Shown: positions 18,767-27,624 of the stretch, in pieces
Layout of the letters: each line of letters opens with the position of its first letter
Position numbering within the stretch: position 1 is the stretch's first letter
Assembly: GCF_003045775.1 (NCBI RefSeq)
Contig: NZ_PXNS01000004.1
Location: 372,001 to 436,000 of the forward strand
DNA length: 64,000 nucleotides
Direction: 5' to 3'
Source of the DNA: Halomonas litopenaei
Lineage (GTDB): Bacteria > Pseudomonadota > Gammaproteobacteria > Pseudomonadales > Halomonadaceae
The notes under the pieces: model-generated
Databases searched by the model: none
The model's input: only the letters and a program-made list of their open reading frames with translations
Told to the model about the DNA's origin: nothing
Made by a program: the position numbers and the translations under genes

Positions 18767-19960
18767 ATGACTGTGCGCAAGACCTCCCTGATGCTTTCCG
18801 CCCTGGCCCTTGGCCTGGCGACCCAGCCGCTGCTGGCCCAGGATCAACAGCCGCTCACCTTCTATGGGGTGAAGTCCCTCTCCGGTGCCTTCGCCAGCTA
18901 CGGCAAATACGCCGAGATGGGCTCCCGGCTGGCGGTGGAAGAGGCCCGAGAAACCCTCGGCCGCGATATCGAGTACGTCAGCCTGGACACCGAGGGCAAC
19001 GCCGGCCGCGCCATCCGCAAGGTGCAGGAAGCGATCAACCAGGACGGCGGGCGACTGTTCAACGGTGCCACGCTGTCATCCACGGCGCTGGCGGTGGGCA
19101 AGGAAGTGGCCGGCGTCGAGGGCGTGTTCATGACCCCCGCCGGCGCCGACGAGCTGACCGGCAGCGAGTGCAACGCCTCCACCTTCCGCTGGTCGGTGCC
19201 GACCTACGGGGCCATCCGCGAGACCCTGGTGCCGCTGATCGAGGCGTTACCCGAGGCCAAGCGCTTCTACACCATCACCCCCGAGTACGTGTTCGGCGAG
19301 GCGCTGCTGGACAACGCCAAGGCGGTGTTCGAGGAGTACGGCGTCGAGCACGTCGGCAACAGCTATCACTCGCTGCAGGAGCAGGAGTTTTCCGGCTACC
19401 TGACCAACGCCATGTCGGCGGCGCCGGACGTGCTGGTGCTGTTGAACTTCGGCTCCCAGTCCTCCAACGCCCTGCGCCAGGCGCGCAACTTCGGCCTCAA
19501 CGAGCAGATGGACATCCTGATGGTGTGGTCGGCGGGCCTCGACCAGTTCGAGGAACTCGGCGCAGCCAACGTCGACGGCATCTACTTCGGCGCCCAGTAC
19601 TGGCACGAGGTCGACACCCCCTTCAACCAGCAGCTGGTGGCCTCGGTGCGCGAGGCCTACGACATCACTCCGACCTATCCCCTGGCTGCCGACTACACCA
19701 TGACCCGCGTGATGCTTGAAGTGGCCGACGCCAGCGGGGCCAGCGAAGGTCCGACGCTGATCGAGGCGCTGGAAGGCTACACCTACCAGGGCCCCACCGG
19801 TGAGGAGACCATCCGCGCCTCCGACCATCAGGTGATCAAGGACTACTACCTGCTCAAGGGCAAGGCCGAGGGCGAGATGGAAGACCCCGACGACTACGCC
19901 GACGTGATCAGCGCCGGGCGCTCCTTCGTCACCCCTGAGGACTCGCCCTGCCAGCTGTAA
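18767..19960 (+). CDS. Branched-chain-type ABC transporter substrate-binding protein
   Basis: Periplasmic binding protein for the importer encoded next to it. The 397-residue product has a signal peptide (residues ~1-24, ending LLAQ), then the Peripla_BP_6 fold (GVKSLSGAFASYGKYAEMG, GATLSSTALAVGKEVAG, FMTPAGADELTG). The ATG at 18767 has AGAGGA upstream; an earlier in-frame start at 18695 would put 24 unlikely residues before the signal peptide. Although Liv-like, such proteins also bind amides, urea or aromatic acids. The hydrolase and amidase in the same operon point to an amide or ureide ligand. Confidence 0.88.
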   Translation: MTVRKTSLMLSALALGLATQPLLAQDQQPLTFYGVKSLSGAFASYGKYAEMGSRLAVEEARETLGRDIEYVSLDTEGNAGRAIRKVQEAINQDGGRLFNGATLSSTALAVGKEVAGVEGVFMTPAGADELTGSECNASTFRWSVPTYGAIRETLVPLIEALPEAKRFYTITPEYVFGEALLDNAKAVFEEYGVEHVGNSYHSLQEQEFSGYLTNAMSAAPDVLVLLNFGSQSSNALRQARNFGLNEQMDILMVWSAGLDQFEELGAANVDGIYFGAQYWHEVDTPFNQQLVASVREAYDITPTYPLAADYTMTRVMLEVADASGASEGPTLIEALEGYTYQGPTGEETIRASDHQVIKDYYLLKGKAEGEMEDPDDYADVISAGRSFVTPEDSPCQL

Positions 19961-19979
19961 GGCTGTCAGCTTGCCAATC

Positions 19980-20002
19980 TGCCGGGGACGGCGTCCCCGG
20001 CA
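19980..20002 (+). terminator. Hairpin behind the binding-protein gene
   Basis: A perfect 10-bp stem (19980-19989 with 19993-20002) with a GGC loop and no T run, between the binding-protein and permease genes. It probably lowers read-through or protects the upstream message so that binding protein is made in excess. Confidence 0.55.
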
Positions 20003-20019
20003 CGACAGGAGTCGGGACC

Positions 20020-20880
20020 ATGCTTAACGTCTATCTGTTCCAGATCCTCAACGGTCTGGGGCTCGGGATGATCTATTTCCTGATTTCGGTGGGATTGACG
20101 CTGATCTTCGGACTGTTGAACTTCGTCAACTTCGCCCACGGGGCCTTCTTTCTGGTGGGCTCCTACCTCTGCTACACCCTGGTCAGCCTGACCGGCAACT
20201 TCTGGCTGGCGCTGATCGCAGGCCCCTTGCTGGTGGCGCTGCTGGCCTGGGCGCTGGAGCGCAGCCTGATCCAGCGCATCTACCACCTGCCGCATACCTT
20301 CCAGATTCTGGTCACCCTGGGTATCGCGCTGATCATCCAGGAGCTGTCAATCATGATCTGGGGCCCGGTGGGCAAGAGCATCCCCACCCCGGAGGCACTG
20401 CAGGGCGTGGTACGCATCGGCAACTTCGCCTACCCCTACTACCGGCTGTTTCTGATCGGCTTCAGCGCCCTGGTGGCGGTGGTGCTGTGGCTGCTGCTCG
20501 AACGCACCCGCTTCGGCGCGCTGGTGCGCGCCGGCAGCGAGTCCACCGAGATGGTATCGCTGCTGGGTTCCAACATCTTTCGCCTGTTCTCCATCACCTT
20601 CGCCCTCGGGGTGGGCCTGGCCGGGCTTGCCGGGGTGCTGTCGGCGCCGCTGCGCGGGGCGCACCCCTTCATCGGGCCGGAGGTGCTGGGCCTGGCCTTC
20701 GTGGTGGTGGTGATCGGTGGCATGGGGTCCTTCACCGGCGCCCTGGTGGCGGGGCTGATCGTCGGCGTAGTGCAGAGCCTGATGACCTCGCTGTGGCCCC
20801 AGGGCGCCAGCCTGATGATCTACGCCGCCATGGCGGTGGTGATCCTGCTGCGTCCCCACGGACTGTTCGGGAGAGCATGA
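20020..20880 (+). CDS. Liv-type ABC transporter permease (LivH family)
   Basis: Inner-membrane permease of 286 residues with about eight hydrophobic helices, opening with FQILNGLGLGMIYFLISVGLTLIFGLLNFVNFAHG, the hallmark of LivH proteins, and containing the cytoplasmic EAA-like loop around GSESTEMVSLLGSN. Followed two bases later by the LivM-like gene, so the two are co-translated. Confidence 0.92.
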   Translation: MLNVYLFQILNGLGLGMIYFLISVGLTLIFGLLNFVNFAHGAFFLVGSYLCYTLVSLTGNFWLALIAGPLLVALLAWALERSLIQRIYHLPHTFQILVTLGIALIIQELSIMIWGPVGKSIPTPEALQGVVRIGNFAYPYYRLFLIGFSALVAVVLWLLLERTRFGALVRAGSESTEMVSLLGSNIFRLFSITFALGVGLAGLAGVLSAPLRGAHPFIGPEVLGLAFVVVVIGGMGSFTGALVAGLIVGVVQSLMTSLWPQGASLMIYAAMAVVILLRPHGLFGRA

Positions 20881-20881
20881 G

Positions 20882-21916
20882 ATGATGACCAAGACACTCG
20901 ATACCGCCGCTGCCAACCCAGGCCGGCGCCGCTTCAAGGGGCGTCTCGGCGCCGGCACCACCCTGGCGATGCTGGCGGTGATGGTGCTGCTGCCGCTGGT
21001 GCTGCCCTCCGCCACCCTGGCCACCGAGATCCTGATCTTTGCCATGGCCGCACTGGCCTGCAATCTGCTGCTCGGCTTCACCGGACTTCTGTCCTTCGGC
21101 CAGGCGATCTTCTTCGGCGCCGGTGCCTACATCAGCGCGCTGGCGATGATCCACCTCGACGCAGGACTGATCGGCGCGCTGCTGATCGCCGTGGTGGCGG
21201 GCTGTGTGCTGGCACTCGGCGTGGGCATGCTGTGCATCCGGCGCAAGGGCATCTACTTCGTGATGCTGACCCTGGCGCTGACCCAGATGGCCTACTTCCT
21301 GGCCTACACCCTGAGCGACTGGACCGGCGGCGACAATGGCCTGCTCGACGTGCCGCGCCCGCCGCTGGCGGTGGGCGAGACGACCCTGATCAGCTTCGCC
21401 TCGCCGCTGGCCTTCTATGCCCTGGTTGCCACGCTGTTCGCACTGATCTACGTGGTGGCCCGGCGCATCACCGACTCGCCGTTCGGCAGCACCCTGCTGG
21501 CGATCCGCGAAAACGAGCAGCGCGCCTCGGCGCTGGGCTACGACACCCGTCTGTTCAAGATCATGGTGTTCGTGCTGTCCGGCGGCATCACCGCCCTGGC
21601 CGGGGCGCTCTACGGCATGCTGCTGAACTTTGTGCCGCTGTCCAATATCGAGCTGTTGATGTCCGAGCAGATCCTGATCATGACCATCATCGGCGGGACC
21701 GGCTCGCTGTTCGGTTCGCTGCTGGGCGCCGGCGCCATCGTGCTGCTGGGCGACCTGCTGTCGTCGATCTGGCCGCGCTGGATGCTGCTGCTGGGCGTGG
21801 CGCTGATCGCGGTGGTGATCTTCATGCGCGGCGGTCTGTGGGGCGGGCTGTCGAGCCTGCTGGAGCGACGCCGTGGCAACCACGCCGAACCGCACAAGGA
21901 GGCCAGCCATGACTGA
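20882..21916 (+). CDS. Liv-type ABC transporter permease (LivM family)
   Basis: A 344-residue permease with about nine to ten membrane helices. Family signatures include NLLLGFTGLLSFGQAIFFG, CIRRKGIYFVMLTLALTQM and the loop AIRENEQRASALGYDTRLFK. It pairs with the LivH-like subunit. The 3' end overlaps the ATPase gene by eight bases. Confidence 0.92.
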   Translation: MMTKTLDTAAANPGRRRFKGRLGAGTTLAMLAVMVLLPLVLPSATLATEILIFAMAALACNLLLGFTGLLSFGQAIFFGAGAYISALAMIHLDAGLIGALLIAVVAGCVLALGVGMLCIRRKGIYFVMLTLALTQMAYFLAYTLSDWTGGDNGLLDVPRPPLAVGETTLISFASPLAFYALVATLFALIYVVARRITDSPFGSTLLAIRENEQRASALGYDTRLFKIMVFVLSGGITALAGALYGMLLNFVPLSNIELLMSEQILIMTIIGGTGSLFGSLLGAGAIVLLGDLLSSIWPRWMLLLGVALIAVVIFMRGGLWGGLSSLLERRRGNHAEPHKEASHD

Positions 21917-22661
21917 CGTACTGCTGGAAACCCGCGACCTGGCCCTGGCCTACGGTGCCTTTCGGGCGGTGGACGGAGTCAGCCTGCGCATCGCCCGCGG
22001 CAGCATCCATACCGTGATCGGACCCAACGGCGCCGGCAAGACCAGCCTGTTCCATTGCCTCACCGGTGAGCGTCGGCCCACCGCCGGGCGCATCCTGCTC
22101 GATGGCCGCGAGATCACCAGGGAGCCGCCCCACGGCCGGGTCGGCCTGGGCATGTCGCGCTCTTTCCAGGTCACCAGCCTGTTCCAGGAGCTCAGCGTCC
22201 ACGAAAACCTGCGCCTGGCCGCCCAGGGCATCGACGGCTGGCGTGCGCTCAACTTCTGGCAACGCCTGAACAAGCGCCGCGAGCATCTGGCTCGGGCCGA
22301 CGAGATCCTCGAGCGCATCGGTCTTGCCGAGCGCGCCGGGGTGGCGGCAGGGGAGCTGTCCCACGGCCAGCAGCGCATCCTCGAGGTGGGCATGGCGATC
22401 TGCCCGCGGCCCAAGCTGCTGCTGCTGGACGAGCCCACCTCGGGCATGGGCATCGACGATATCCCCAGCATGACCTCGCTGATCGGCGAGCTGGGCAAGG
22501 ACCACAGCATCCTGCTGATCGAGCACAACATGAGCATCGTGATGTCGATCAGCGACACCATCACCGTGATGAACCGCGGGCAGGTACTGGTCGAGGGCGA
22601 CCCCGAGACCGTGCGCAGCGATGCCCGCGTGCGTGACGCCTATCTGGGGGAGGCCGCCTGA
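21909..22661 (+). CDS. Liv-type ABC transporter ATP-binding protein (LivG family)
   Basis: A 250-residue ATPase with Walker A GPNGAGKTS (~38-46), the signature LSHGQQ and Walker B LLLLDEPTSGMG, plus the LivG-type C-terminal VLVEGDPETVRSD. The ATG at 21909 is chosen because AAGGAGG lies just before it; the in-frame start at 21873 would overlap livM by 44 bases. Energises the importer with the LivF-like partner. Confidence 0.92.
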   Translation: MTDVLLETRDLALAYGAFRAVDGVSLRIARGSIHTVIGPNGAGKTSLFHCLTGERRPTAGRILLDGREITREPPHGRVGLGMSRSFQVTSLFQELSVHENLRLAAQGIDGWRALNFWQRLNKRREHLARADEILERIGLAERAGVAAGELSHGQQRILEVGMAICPRPKLLLLDEPTSGMGIDDIPSMTSLIGELGKDHSILLIEHNMSIVMSISDTITVMNRGQVLVEGDPETVRSDARVRDAYLGEAA

Positions 22662-23356
22662 TGCTCGAGATCAAGGATATCCACAGCTACTACGGCAAGA
22701 GCCATGTGCTCGAAGGCGTCTCTTTGACGGTGGGCGAGGGCGAGCTGGTGACCCTGCTGGGGCGCAACGGTGCCGGCAAGACCACCACCCTGAAGAGCAT
22801 CATGGGGCTGGTCGACACCCCCGCCGGCAGCATCGAGCTCAACGGCCAGTCGCTGCTTGGCCAACCGCCGTTTCGCATCGCCCGCCAGGGCGTGGCGCTG
22901 GTGCCGGAGCACCGCGGCATCTTCAGCATCCTCAGCGTGGAGGAAAACCTGCAGATCGCGGTACGCGCCGGCAGTCGCTGGCAGATGGCCGACATCTATC
23001 GCTGGTTTCCGCGCCTCGAGGAGCGCCGCCGCAACCGCGGCAACGCCCTGTCCGGGGGCGAGCAGCAGATGCTGGCGATCGCCCGGGCGCTGCTCAACGA
23101 TCCGCGGATCCTGCTGCTCGACGAGCCCACCGAGGGCCTGGCCCCGGTCATCGTCGACGAGATCGTCAAGATCTTGAAGGCGATCCGCGAGGAGGGCCTG
23201 TCGGTGCTGCTGGTCGAGCAGAACCTGCGGGTCTGCGAGGCGGTGGCCGACCGCCACTACATCCTCGAGCAGGGCCAGATCGTCTACACCGGCAGCGCCG
23301 ACGACTTCCGTGACGATCCCGGCGTGCGTGATCGCTACCTGGCCCTGAGCGCCTGA
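22661..23356 (+). CDS. Liv-type ABC transporter ATP-binding protein (LivF family)
   Basis: A 231-residue ATPase with Walker A GRNGAGKTT, signature LSGGEQQ and Walker B LLLDEPTEGLAP, typical of LivF. Its ATG shares one base with the stop of the preceding gene. Last transporter component before the two hydrolase genes. Confidence 0.92.
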   Translation: MLEIKDIHSYYGKSHVLEGVSLTVGEGELVTLLGRNGAGKTTTLKSIMGLVDTPAGSIELNGQSLLGQPPFRIARQGVALVPEHRGIFSILSVEENLQIAVRAGSRWQMADIYRWFPRLEERRRNRGNALSGGEQQMLAIARALLNDPRILLLDEPTEGLAPVIVDEIVKILKAIREEGLSVLLVEQNLRVCEAVADRHYILEQGQIVYTGSADDFRDDPGVRDRYLALSA

Positions 23357-23383
23357 GACCACTCTTTTGCAAGGACGATACCC

Positions 23384-24676
23384 ATGACCGTTTCCGTGAC
23401 CCCATCCGAGGCTGCCGGCGCCGTGCTCAAGAGCGACGGCGAGCGCCTGTGGCAATCCTTGATGACCCTGGCCGAGCTGGGCGCGACCCCCAAGGGGGGC
23501 GTCAATCGCCAGGCGCTGACCGAACTCGACCGTCAGGCCCGTGACCTGTTCATCGACTGGTGCCGGGCCGAGGGCTGCCAGATCCGCATCGACGCCATCG
23601 GCAACATCTTCGCCCGACGGGCGGGCAGCGAGCCCGGCATGCCGGCGGTGATGACCGGCAGTCATATCGACACTCAGCCCACCGGCGGCAAGTACGACGG
23701 TTGCTTCGGCGTGCTGGCCGGGCTCGAGGTCATCCGCACCCTCAACCAGCACGCCATCACCACCCGGGCTCCGGTCGAGGTGGTGGCCTGGACCAACGAG
23801 GAAGGCTGCCGTTTTCCGCCCTGCATGATGGGCTCCGGGGTGTTCACCGGCGAGCTTGGCCTCGATGAGATGCTGGCCCGTTGCGACGACCAAGGGGTCA
23901 GTGTCGGCGAGGCGCTGGACGCCATCGGCTATCGCGGCAGCGACCGTGTGGACCTCGACGAGGTGAAGGCCTACTTCGAGGCCCATATCGAGCAGGGGCC
24001 GCTGCTCGAGGATACCGCCACCACCCTGGGCGTGGTGATCGGCGCGCTGGGGCAGAAGTGGTTCGATGTCACCCTGACCGGCGTCGAGGCCCACGCAGGC
24101 CCCACTCCCATGCACCTGCGCAAGGACGCCCTGGTCGGCGCCGCCGAGATCACCCTGGCGGTCAACCGTATGGCCAACGAGGCGGCGCCCCACGGGCGCG
24201 GCACCGTCGGCGTACTGACGCCCCACCCGGGCTCGCGCAATGTGATTCCCGGCCAGGTGCGGATGACCGTCGACCTGCGCCATCTGGAATCGGACGCCCT
24301 CGAGGACATGGCCACCCGGCTCGCCGAGGTGGTGGCCGAGGTCAGCCAGCGCCACGGTCTGCGGGCGGAACTCACGCCCACCGCGGACTTCCCGCCGGAG
24401 GCCTTCGACGAGACCTGCGTCAAGGCGGTGCGTGCCGGCGCCGAGGCCCATGGCCTGTCGCACATGGACATCGTCAGTGGTGCCGGTCACGACGCCATCT
24501 TCCTTGGCCGGGTGGCGCCCACCGCCATGATCTTCGTGCCCTGTGAAGGCGGCATCAGTCACAACGAGATCGAGTACGCCACGCCGGAGGACCTGCACGC
24601 CGGCTGCAACGTGCTGCTCCACGCGGTGCTGGACAGCGCCGGCGTCGCCGCTCGGGCCGAGGGAGGGCAGCGATGA
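23384..24676 (+). CDS. M20-family N-carbamoyl-amino acid hydrolase / beta-ureidopropionase type
   Basis: Cytoplasmic metal-dependent amidohydrolase of 430 residues. Metal-binding motifs of the HyuC/AllC/PydC group are clear: GSHIDTQPTGGKYDGCFGVL, TNEEGCRFPP, HIEQGPLLE, and SGAGHDAIFLG near the C-terminus. Likely splits an N-carbamoyl amino acid to the amino acid, CO2 and ammonia; if the substrate is N-carbamoyl-beta-alanine, the product suits the transaminase-mmsA pair. Allantoate amidohydrolase activity is an alternative. The ATG has AAGGAC upstream, and the gene overlaps the amidase by four bases (ATGA). Confidence 0.87.
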   Translation: MTVSVTPSEAAGAVLKSDGERLWQSLMTLAELGATPKGGVNRQALTELDRQARDLFIDWCRAEGCQIRIDAIGNIFARRAGSEPGMPAVMTGSHIDTQPTGGKYDGCFGVLAGLEVIRTLNQHAITTRAPVEVVAWTNEEGCRFPPCMMGSGVFTGELGLDEMLARCDDQGVSVGEALDAIGYRGSDRVDLDEVKAYFEAHIEQGPLLEDTATTLGVVIGALGQKWFDVTLTGVEAHAGPTPMHLRKDALVGAAEITLAVNRMANEAAPHGRGTVGVLTPHPGSRNVIPGQVRMTVDLRHLESDALEDMATRLAEVVAEVSQRHGLRAELTPTADFPPEAFDETCVKAVRAGAEAHGLSHMDIVSGAGHDAIFLGRVAPTAMIFVPCEGGISHNEIEYATPEDLHAGCNVLLHAVLDSAGVAARAEGGQR

Positions 24677-26112
24677 GTCAGGCAACGCTCCCCCCCGAGC
24701 GTCAGGCCAGCGATGAGCCGGCCCTGGCCGAGCTGGGCGCCTGCCAGGCGCTCGAGGCCTTTCGTCAGCGGCGATTGACCCCGAGCCAGGTGATCGAGGA
24801 CTGCCTTGCGCGGATCGCCCGGGACAACCCAAGGGTCAACGCCTTCGCCCATGTCGCCGGCGACGAGGCGCTGCGTGCCGCCGAGGCCTCCACCCGGCGC
24901 TGGCGCGAGGGCACGCCATGCGGCCCGCTGGATGGCATCCCGGTCACCATCAAGGATTTGACGCTGACCCGTGGCATGCCGACCCGCATGGGCTCGCGCA
25001 CCAGCGACCCGGACGCCGCGATGGAGGTGGACGCCCCGGTCAGCGGCTTTCTGCGGCAGGCCGGAGCGATCATCGTCGGCAAGACCCTGTCGCCGGAGTT
25101 TGGCTGGAAGGGGGTGACCGACAATCCGCTCCACGGCATCGCCCGCAATCCCTGGAATCCTGCGCTGACCCCGGGGGGCTCCTCCGGGGGCGCCGGGGCG
25201 GCGGCGGCGCTCAACCTCGGCATGCTGCACCAGGGCAGCGACGCCGGCGGTTCCATCCGCATCCCCTGCAGCTTCACCGGCACCTTCGGTATCAAGCCGA
25301 CCTTCGGCTGGGTGCCCCAGTGGCCGGCCAGCGCCATGAGCACCCTGTCGCATCTGGGACCGATGACCCGCAGTGTCGAGGACAGCGCCCTGATGATGAG
25401 CCTGCTGGCGCAGCCGGACGCTCGCGACGGCTACCTTGGCGGCCCCTGTCCCATCGACTGGCGCACGCCGCCGCCGCAGGACCTGCGTGGCTGGCGCGTC
25501 GCGCTGAGCCTGGATCTGGGCTACGTTCAGGTGGCGCCGGATATCCGCGCCCGGGTGGAGCAGGCCGCCAGTGAACTCGAGGCGCTGGGGGCTCGGGTCG
25601 AGCGCCTCGACCCGGGCTTCGAGGATCCCATCGACACCTTCAATACGCTGTGGTTCTCCGGCGCCTCCCAGGCGCTTTCGAGGCTGTCGCCACAGCAGCA
25701 GGCGCTGCTGGACCCCGGCTTTCTCGAGATCGCCCGTCGCGGCGCCGATATTCCCCTGGCCGAGTACCTCGACGCCCGCCGCCGACGCGCCGAGCTGACC
25801 GCTTGCATGGCCGACTTTCATCGGCGCTTCGATCTGCTGGTGACCCCGACGATGCCGATCTCGCCCTTCGCGGCCGGTCATAACGTGCCGCCGGGCGGCC
25901 CCTACCGGGAATGGATGGACTGGACTCCCTTCACCTATCCGTTCAACTTGACCCAGCAGCCGGCGGCGTCGCTGCCCTGCGGGCTGGACGACCAGGGCCT
26001 GCCGGTGGGGCTGCATCTGGTGGGGCCGAAGTTCCGCGATGACAGGGTCATGCAGGCGGCCGCGCTGCTGCAGGCGCGCCTGCCTCGGCTGAACCCGCCG
26101 GGGCTCGGTTAA
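24673..26112 (+). CDS. Amidase-signature family hydrolase
   Basis: A 479-residue amidase with the Ser-cisSer-Lys triad visible: Lys in GIPVTIKDLTLTRGM, cis-Ser in the PGGSSGGAGAAAALNLG segment (~residue 168) and nucleophile Ser in GSDAGGSIRIPCSF. Acts on an aliphatic or aryl amide; the substrate is unknown. It is the last gene of the rightward unit that begins with the binding protein and is followed by a strong terminator. Co-translation with the M20 hydrolase suggests they act in sequence on the same imported compound. Confidence 0.88.
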   Translation: MSQATLPPERQASDEPALAELGACQALEAFRQRRLTPSQVIEDCLARIARDNPRVNAFAHVAGDEALRAAEASTRRWREGTPCGPLDGIPVTIKDLTLTRGMPTRMGSRTSDPDAAMEVDAPVSGFLRQAGAIIVGKTLSPEFGWKGVTDNPLHGIARNPWNPALTPGGSSGGAGAAAALNLGMLHQGSDAGGSIRIPCSFTGTFGIKPTFGWVPQWPASAMSTLSHLGPMTRSVEDSALMMSLLAQPDARDGYLGGPCPIDWRTPPPQDLRGWRVALSLDLGYVQVAPDIRARVEQAASELEALGARVERLDPGFEDPIDTFNTLWFSGASQALSRLSPQQQALLDPGFLEIARRGADIPLAEYLDARRRRAELTACMADFHRRFDLLVTPTMPISPFAAGHNVPPGGPYREWMDWTPFTYPFNLTQQPAASLPCGLDDQGLPVGLHLVGPKFRDDRVMQAAALLQARLPRLNPPGLG

Positions 26113-26178
26113 AGCGCTCCGTCCTTCAAGGCGGATACAGCGGACGATGCGGCGAGGGTGATAGAGAGTCGACCGCAA

Positions 26179-26214
26179 ACGACAGCGGGGCCGATCGGCC
26201 CCCCTGTCGTTTTT
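26179..26214 (+). terminator. Terminator of the transporter-amidase operon
   Basis: A long stem (26179-26192 with 26197-26210, one mismatch), GATC loop, then five T. It stands 67 bases after the amidase stop. Confidence 0.88.
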
Positions 26215-26241
26215 CATGGTGCCCGATTCATGCCGCGCCGT

Positions 26242-26371
26242 CTTGTGGCGCCCAGTTGATGAAGCGTCTTCTTATGGCGCCCGGGGCTGCGCCTTCTTGT
26301 GGCGCCCGGGGGCCGCGCCTTCTTGTGGCGCCCGGGGGCCGCGCCTTCTTATGGCGCCCGATGCCGCGCCG
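26242..26371. repeat. Tandem repeat of about 26 bp, five units
   Basis: Units of 25-29 bases start with CTTRTGGCGCCC at 26242, 26271, 26296, 26322 and 26348. The two central units are identical 26-mers; the outer ones diverge. Each contains the palindrome GGCGCC. A more degenerate copy may start near 26213. It lies in a gene-free stretch. Confidence 0.8.
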
Positions 26372-26606
26372 ACAGACGGATATCCCTCACTAAAGTCGCA
26401 TTTCGCCGTCGTCATGCTCTGGCTATCTTGGGTACACGAATACTTTGTATGATGTAATACCTTAAGTGCAAAAGCCGAAGTAGTCGTCACAAGAGCAGCA
26501 ACCACAAGAGCAGCAGTCCCCACAGGAACGGCCACACCGCGTTGCGTCGGCCGTCCCCGCAAGCCAACAACAAGCACTGCCCTGACGGTGGCAAGGAGTG
26601 GAAGAG

Positions 26607-27578
26607 ATGCGCAAGTCGATGAGCATGACCCTGGGTGGCCTGGCGCTGGTCGTCAGTGCCTCGGTCGCGGCGGACTATCCGGAGCGCGACGTTCGCATGA
26701 TCGTGCCCTGGGGCGCCGGCGGCGGTACCGACGGTATCGTGCGCAAGATCTCCAACCTGGCCGAGGAGCCGCTGGGGGGCACCGTCTACGTCGAGAACAT
26801 CGAAGGCGGCATGAGCGCCAACGGCCTGGTGCAGGCGCTGGGTGCGCGCCCCGATGGCTACACCCTGATCGCGCTGACCTACGATAGCGTCGTCACCATC
26901 CCGTGGCAGGGGATGCTGGCCGGCTACGATATCGACAAGCTGGATCTGATCGCGCGGATCACCAGCGAGCCGGACGCCGTCGTGGTGCCGGAGGATTCGC
27001 GCTTCGATAGCCTCGAGGCATTGATCGAGGCGGCCAAGGCCGCGCCGGGGGAGATCCGCGCCGGTATCCAGAACATGGGCTCGCGGACCCACCTGACGTT
27101 GCTGCAGCTGCAGGACCAGGCCGAGGTGGAGTTCAAGATCGTCTCCTATCCCGGTGGTGCGGCGCCCCAGAAGGAGGCTCTGCTCAATGGAGAGGTGGAC
27201 CTGGCGCTGACCAGCCTCGGTGACTTCGAATCGCTGATCTCGGCGGGTGACGCCCGTGGCCTGGTGGAGTTCACCGACGTCCAGAGCGAGAGCTTCCCCG
27301 ACGTGCCCCCGGCAACCGAGCTGGGCTACGACATCCAGATGGGCAGTTTCGTGATCCTGGCGGCGCCTGCCAATACGCCGGACGACGCCGTGACGGCCCT
27401 CGAGGCGGCCTATCAGCAGGCCTACGACAGCGAGGAATTCCAGAACTGGCTGGTCGACGTCGGTGTCACCCCCAACTGGCTGGGCACCGATGAGGTCGAG
27501 GACTGGGCCGAACAGACCCAGGGTGAGCTGTTCGCGCGCATGGATGAGCTGAAGGAAGCCGGCCTGATCGGCCAGTAA
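26607..27578 (+). CDS. tctC: Tripartite tricarboxylate transporter binding protein (TctC family)
   Basis: Periplasmic receptor of 323 residues with a signal peptide (residues ~1-21, SMTLGGLALVVSASVA) and the TctC/Bug fold: YPERDVRMIVPWGAGGGTDGIVRK, GYTLIALTYD, and YPGGAAPQKEALLNGEVDLAL. The ATG at 26607 is chosen over GTG 26598, since AAGGAG is well spaced only for the former. The ligand is probably a carboxylate but cannot be named. First gene of tctCBA. Confidence 0.88.
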   Translation: MRKSMSMTLGGLALVVSASVAADYPERDVRMIVPWGAGGGTDGIVRKISNLAEEPLGGTVYVENIEGGMSANGLVQALGARPDGYTLIALTYDSVVTIPWQGMLAGYDIDKLDLIARITSEPDAVVVPEDSRFDSLEALIEAAKAAPGEIRAGIQNMGSRTHLTLLQLQDQAEVEFKIVSYPGGAAPQKEALLNGEVDLALTSLGDFESLISAGDARGLVEFTDVQSESFPDVPPATELGYDIQMGSFVILAAPANTPDDAVTALEAAYQQAYDSEEFQNWLVDVGVTPNWLGTDEVEDWAEQTQGELFARMDELKEAGLIGQ

Positions 27579-27584
27579 GCCCGC

Positions 27585-27610
27585 GCCGCCACCGCGGTGG
27601 CGGCTCTTTT
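27585..27610 (+). terminator. Hairpin between tctC and tctB
   Basis: A 9-bp stem (27585-27593 with 27596-27604), tiny GC loop and CTCTTTT tail directly after tctC. It looks like a partial terminator within the operon. Confidence 0.6.
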
Positions 27611-27624
27611 CCGGAGGACTCCCG

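Larger units (their letters stand above)
26113..26606. other. Gap between amidase and tctC
   Basis: A 494-base gap without a believable gene. It holds the amidase terminator, the 26-bp repeat array, and an AT-richer stretch (26400-26470) that may be the tct promoter. A 13-bp direct repeat (CACAAGAGCAGCA at 26488-26500 and 26503-26515) lies in the probable tct leader. Confidence 0.6.

Noticed and set aside
22640..24832. Long minus-strand frame (730 codons) opposite livF and the M20 hydrolase
   Set aside because: Shadow of two clear genes in high-GC DNA; no ribosome site or domain.
26242..26371. CRISPR array
   Set aside because: Units are contiguous without unique spacers and no cas gene is present, so it is a tandem repeat.
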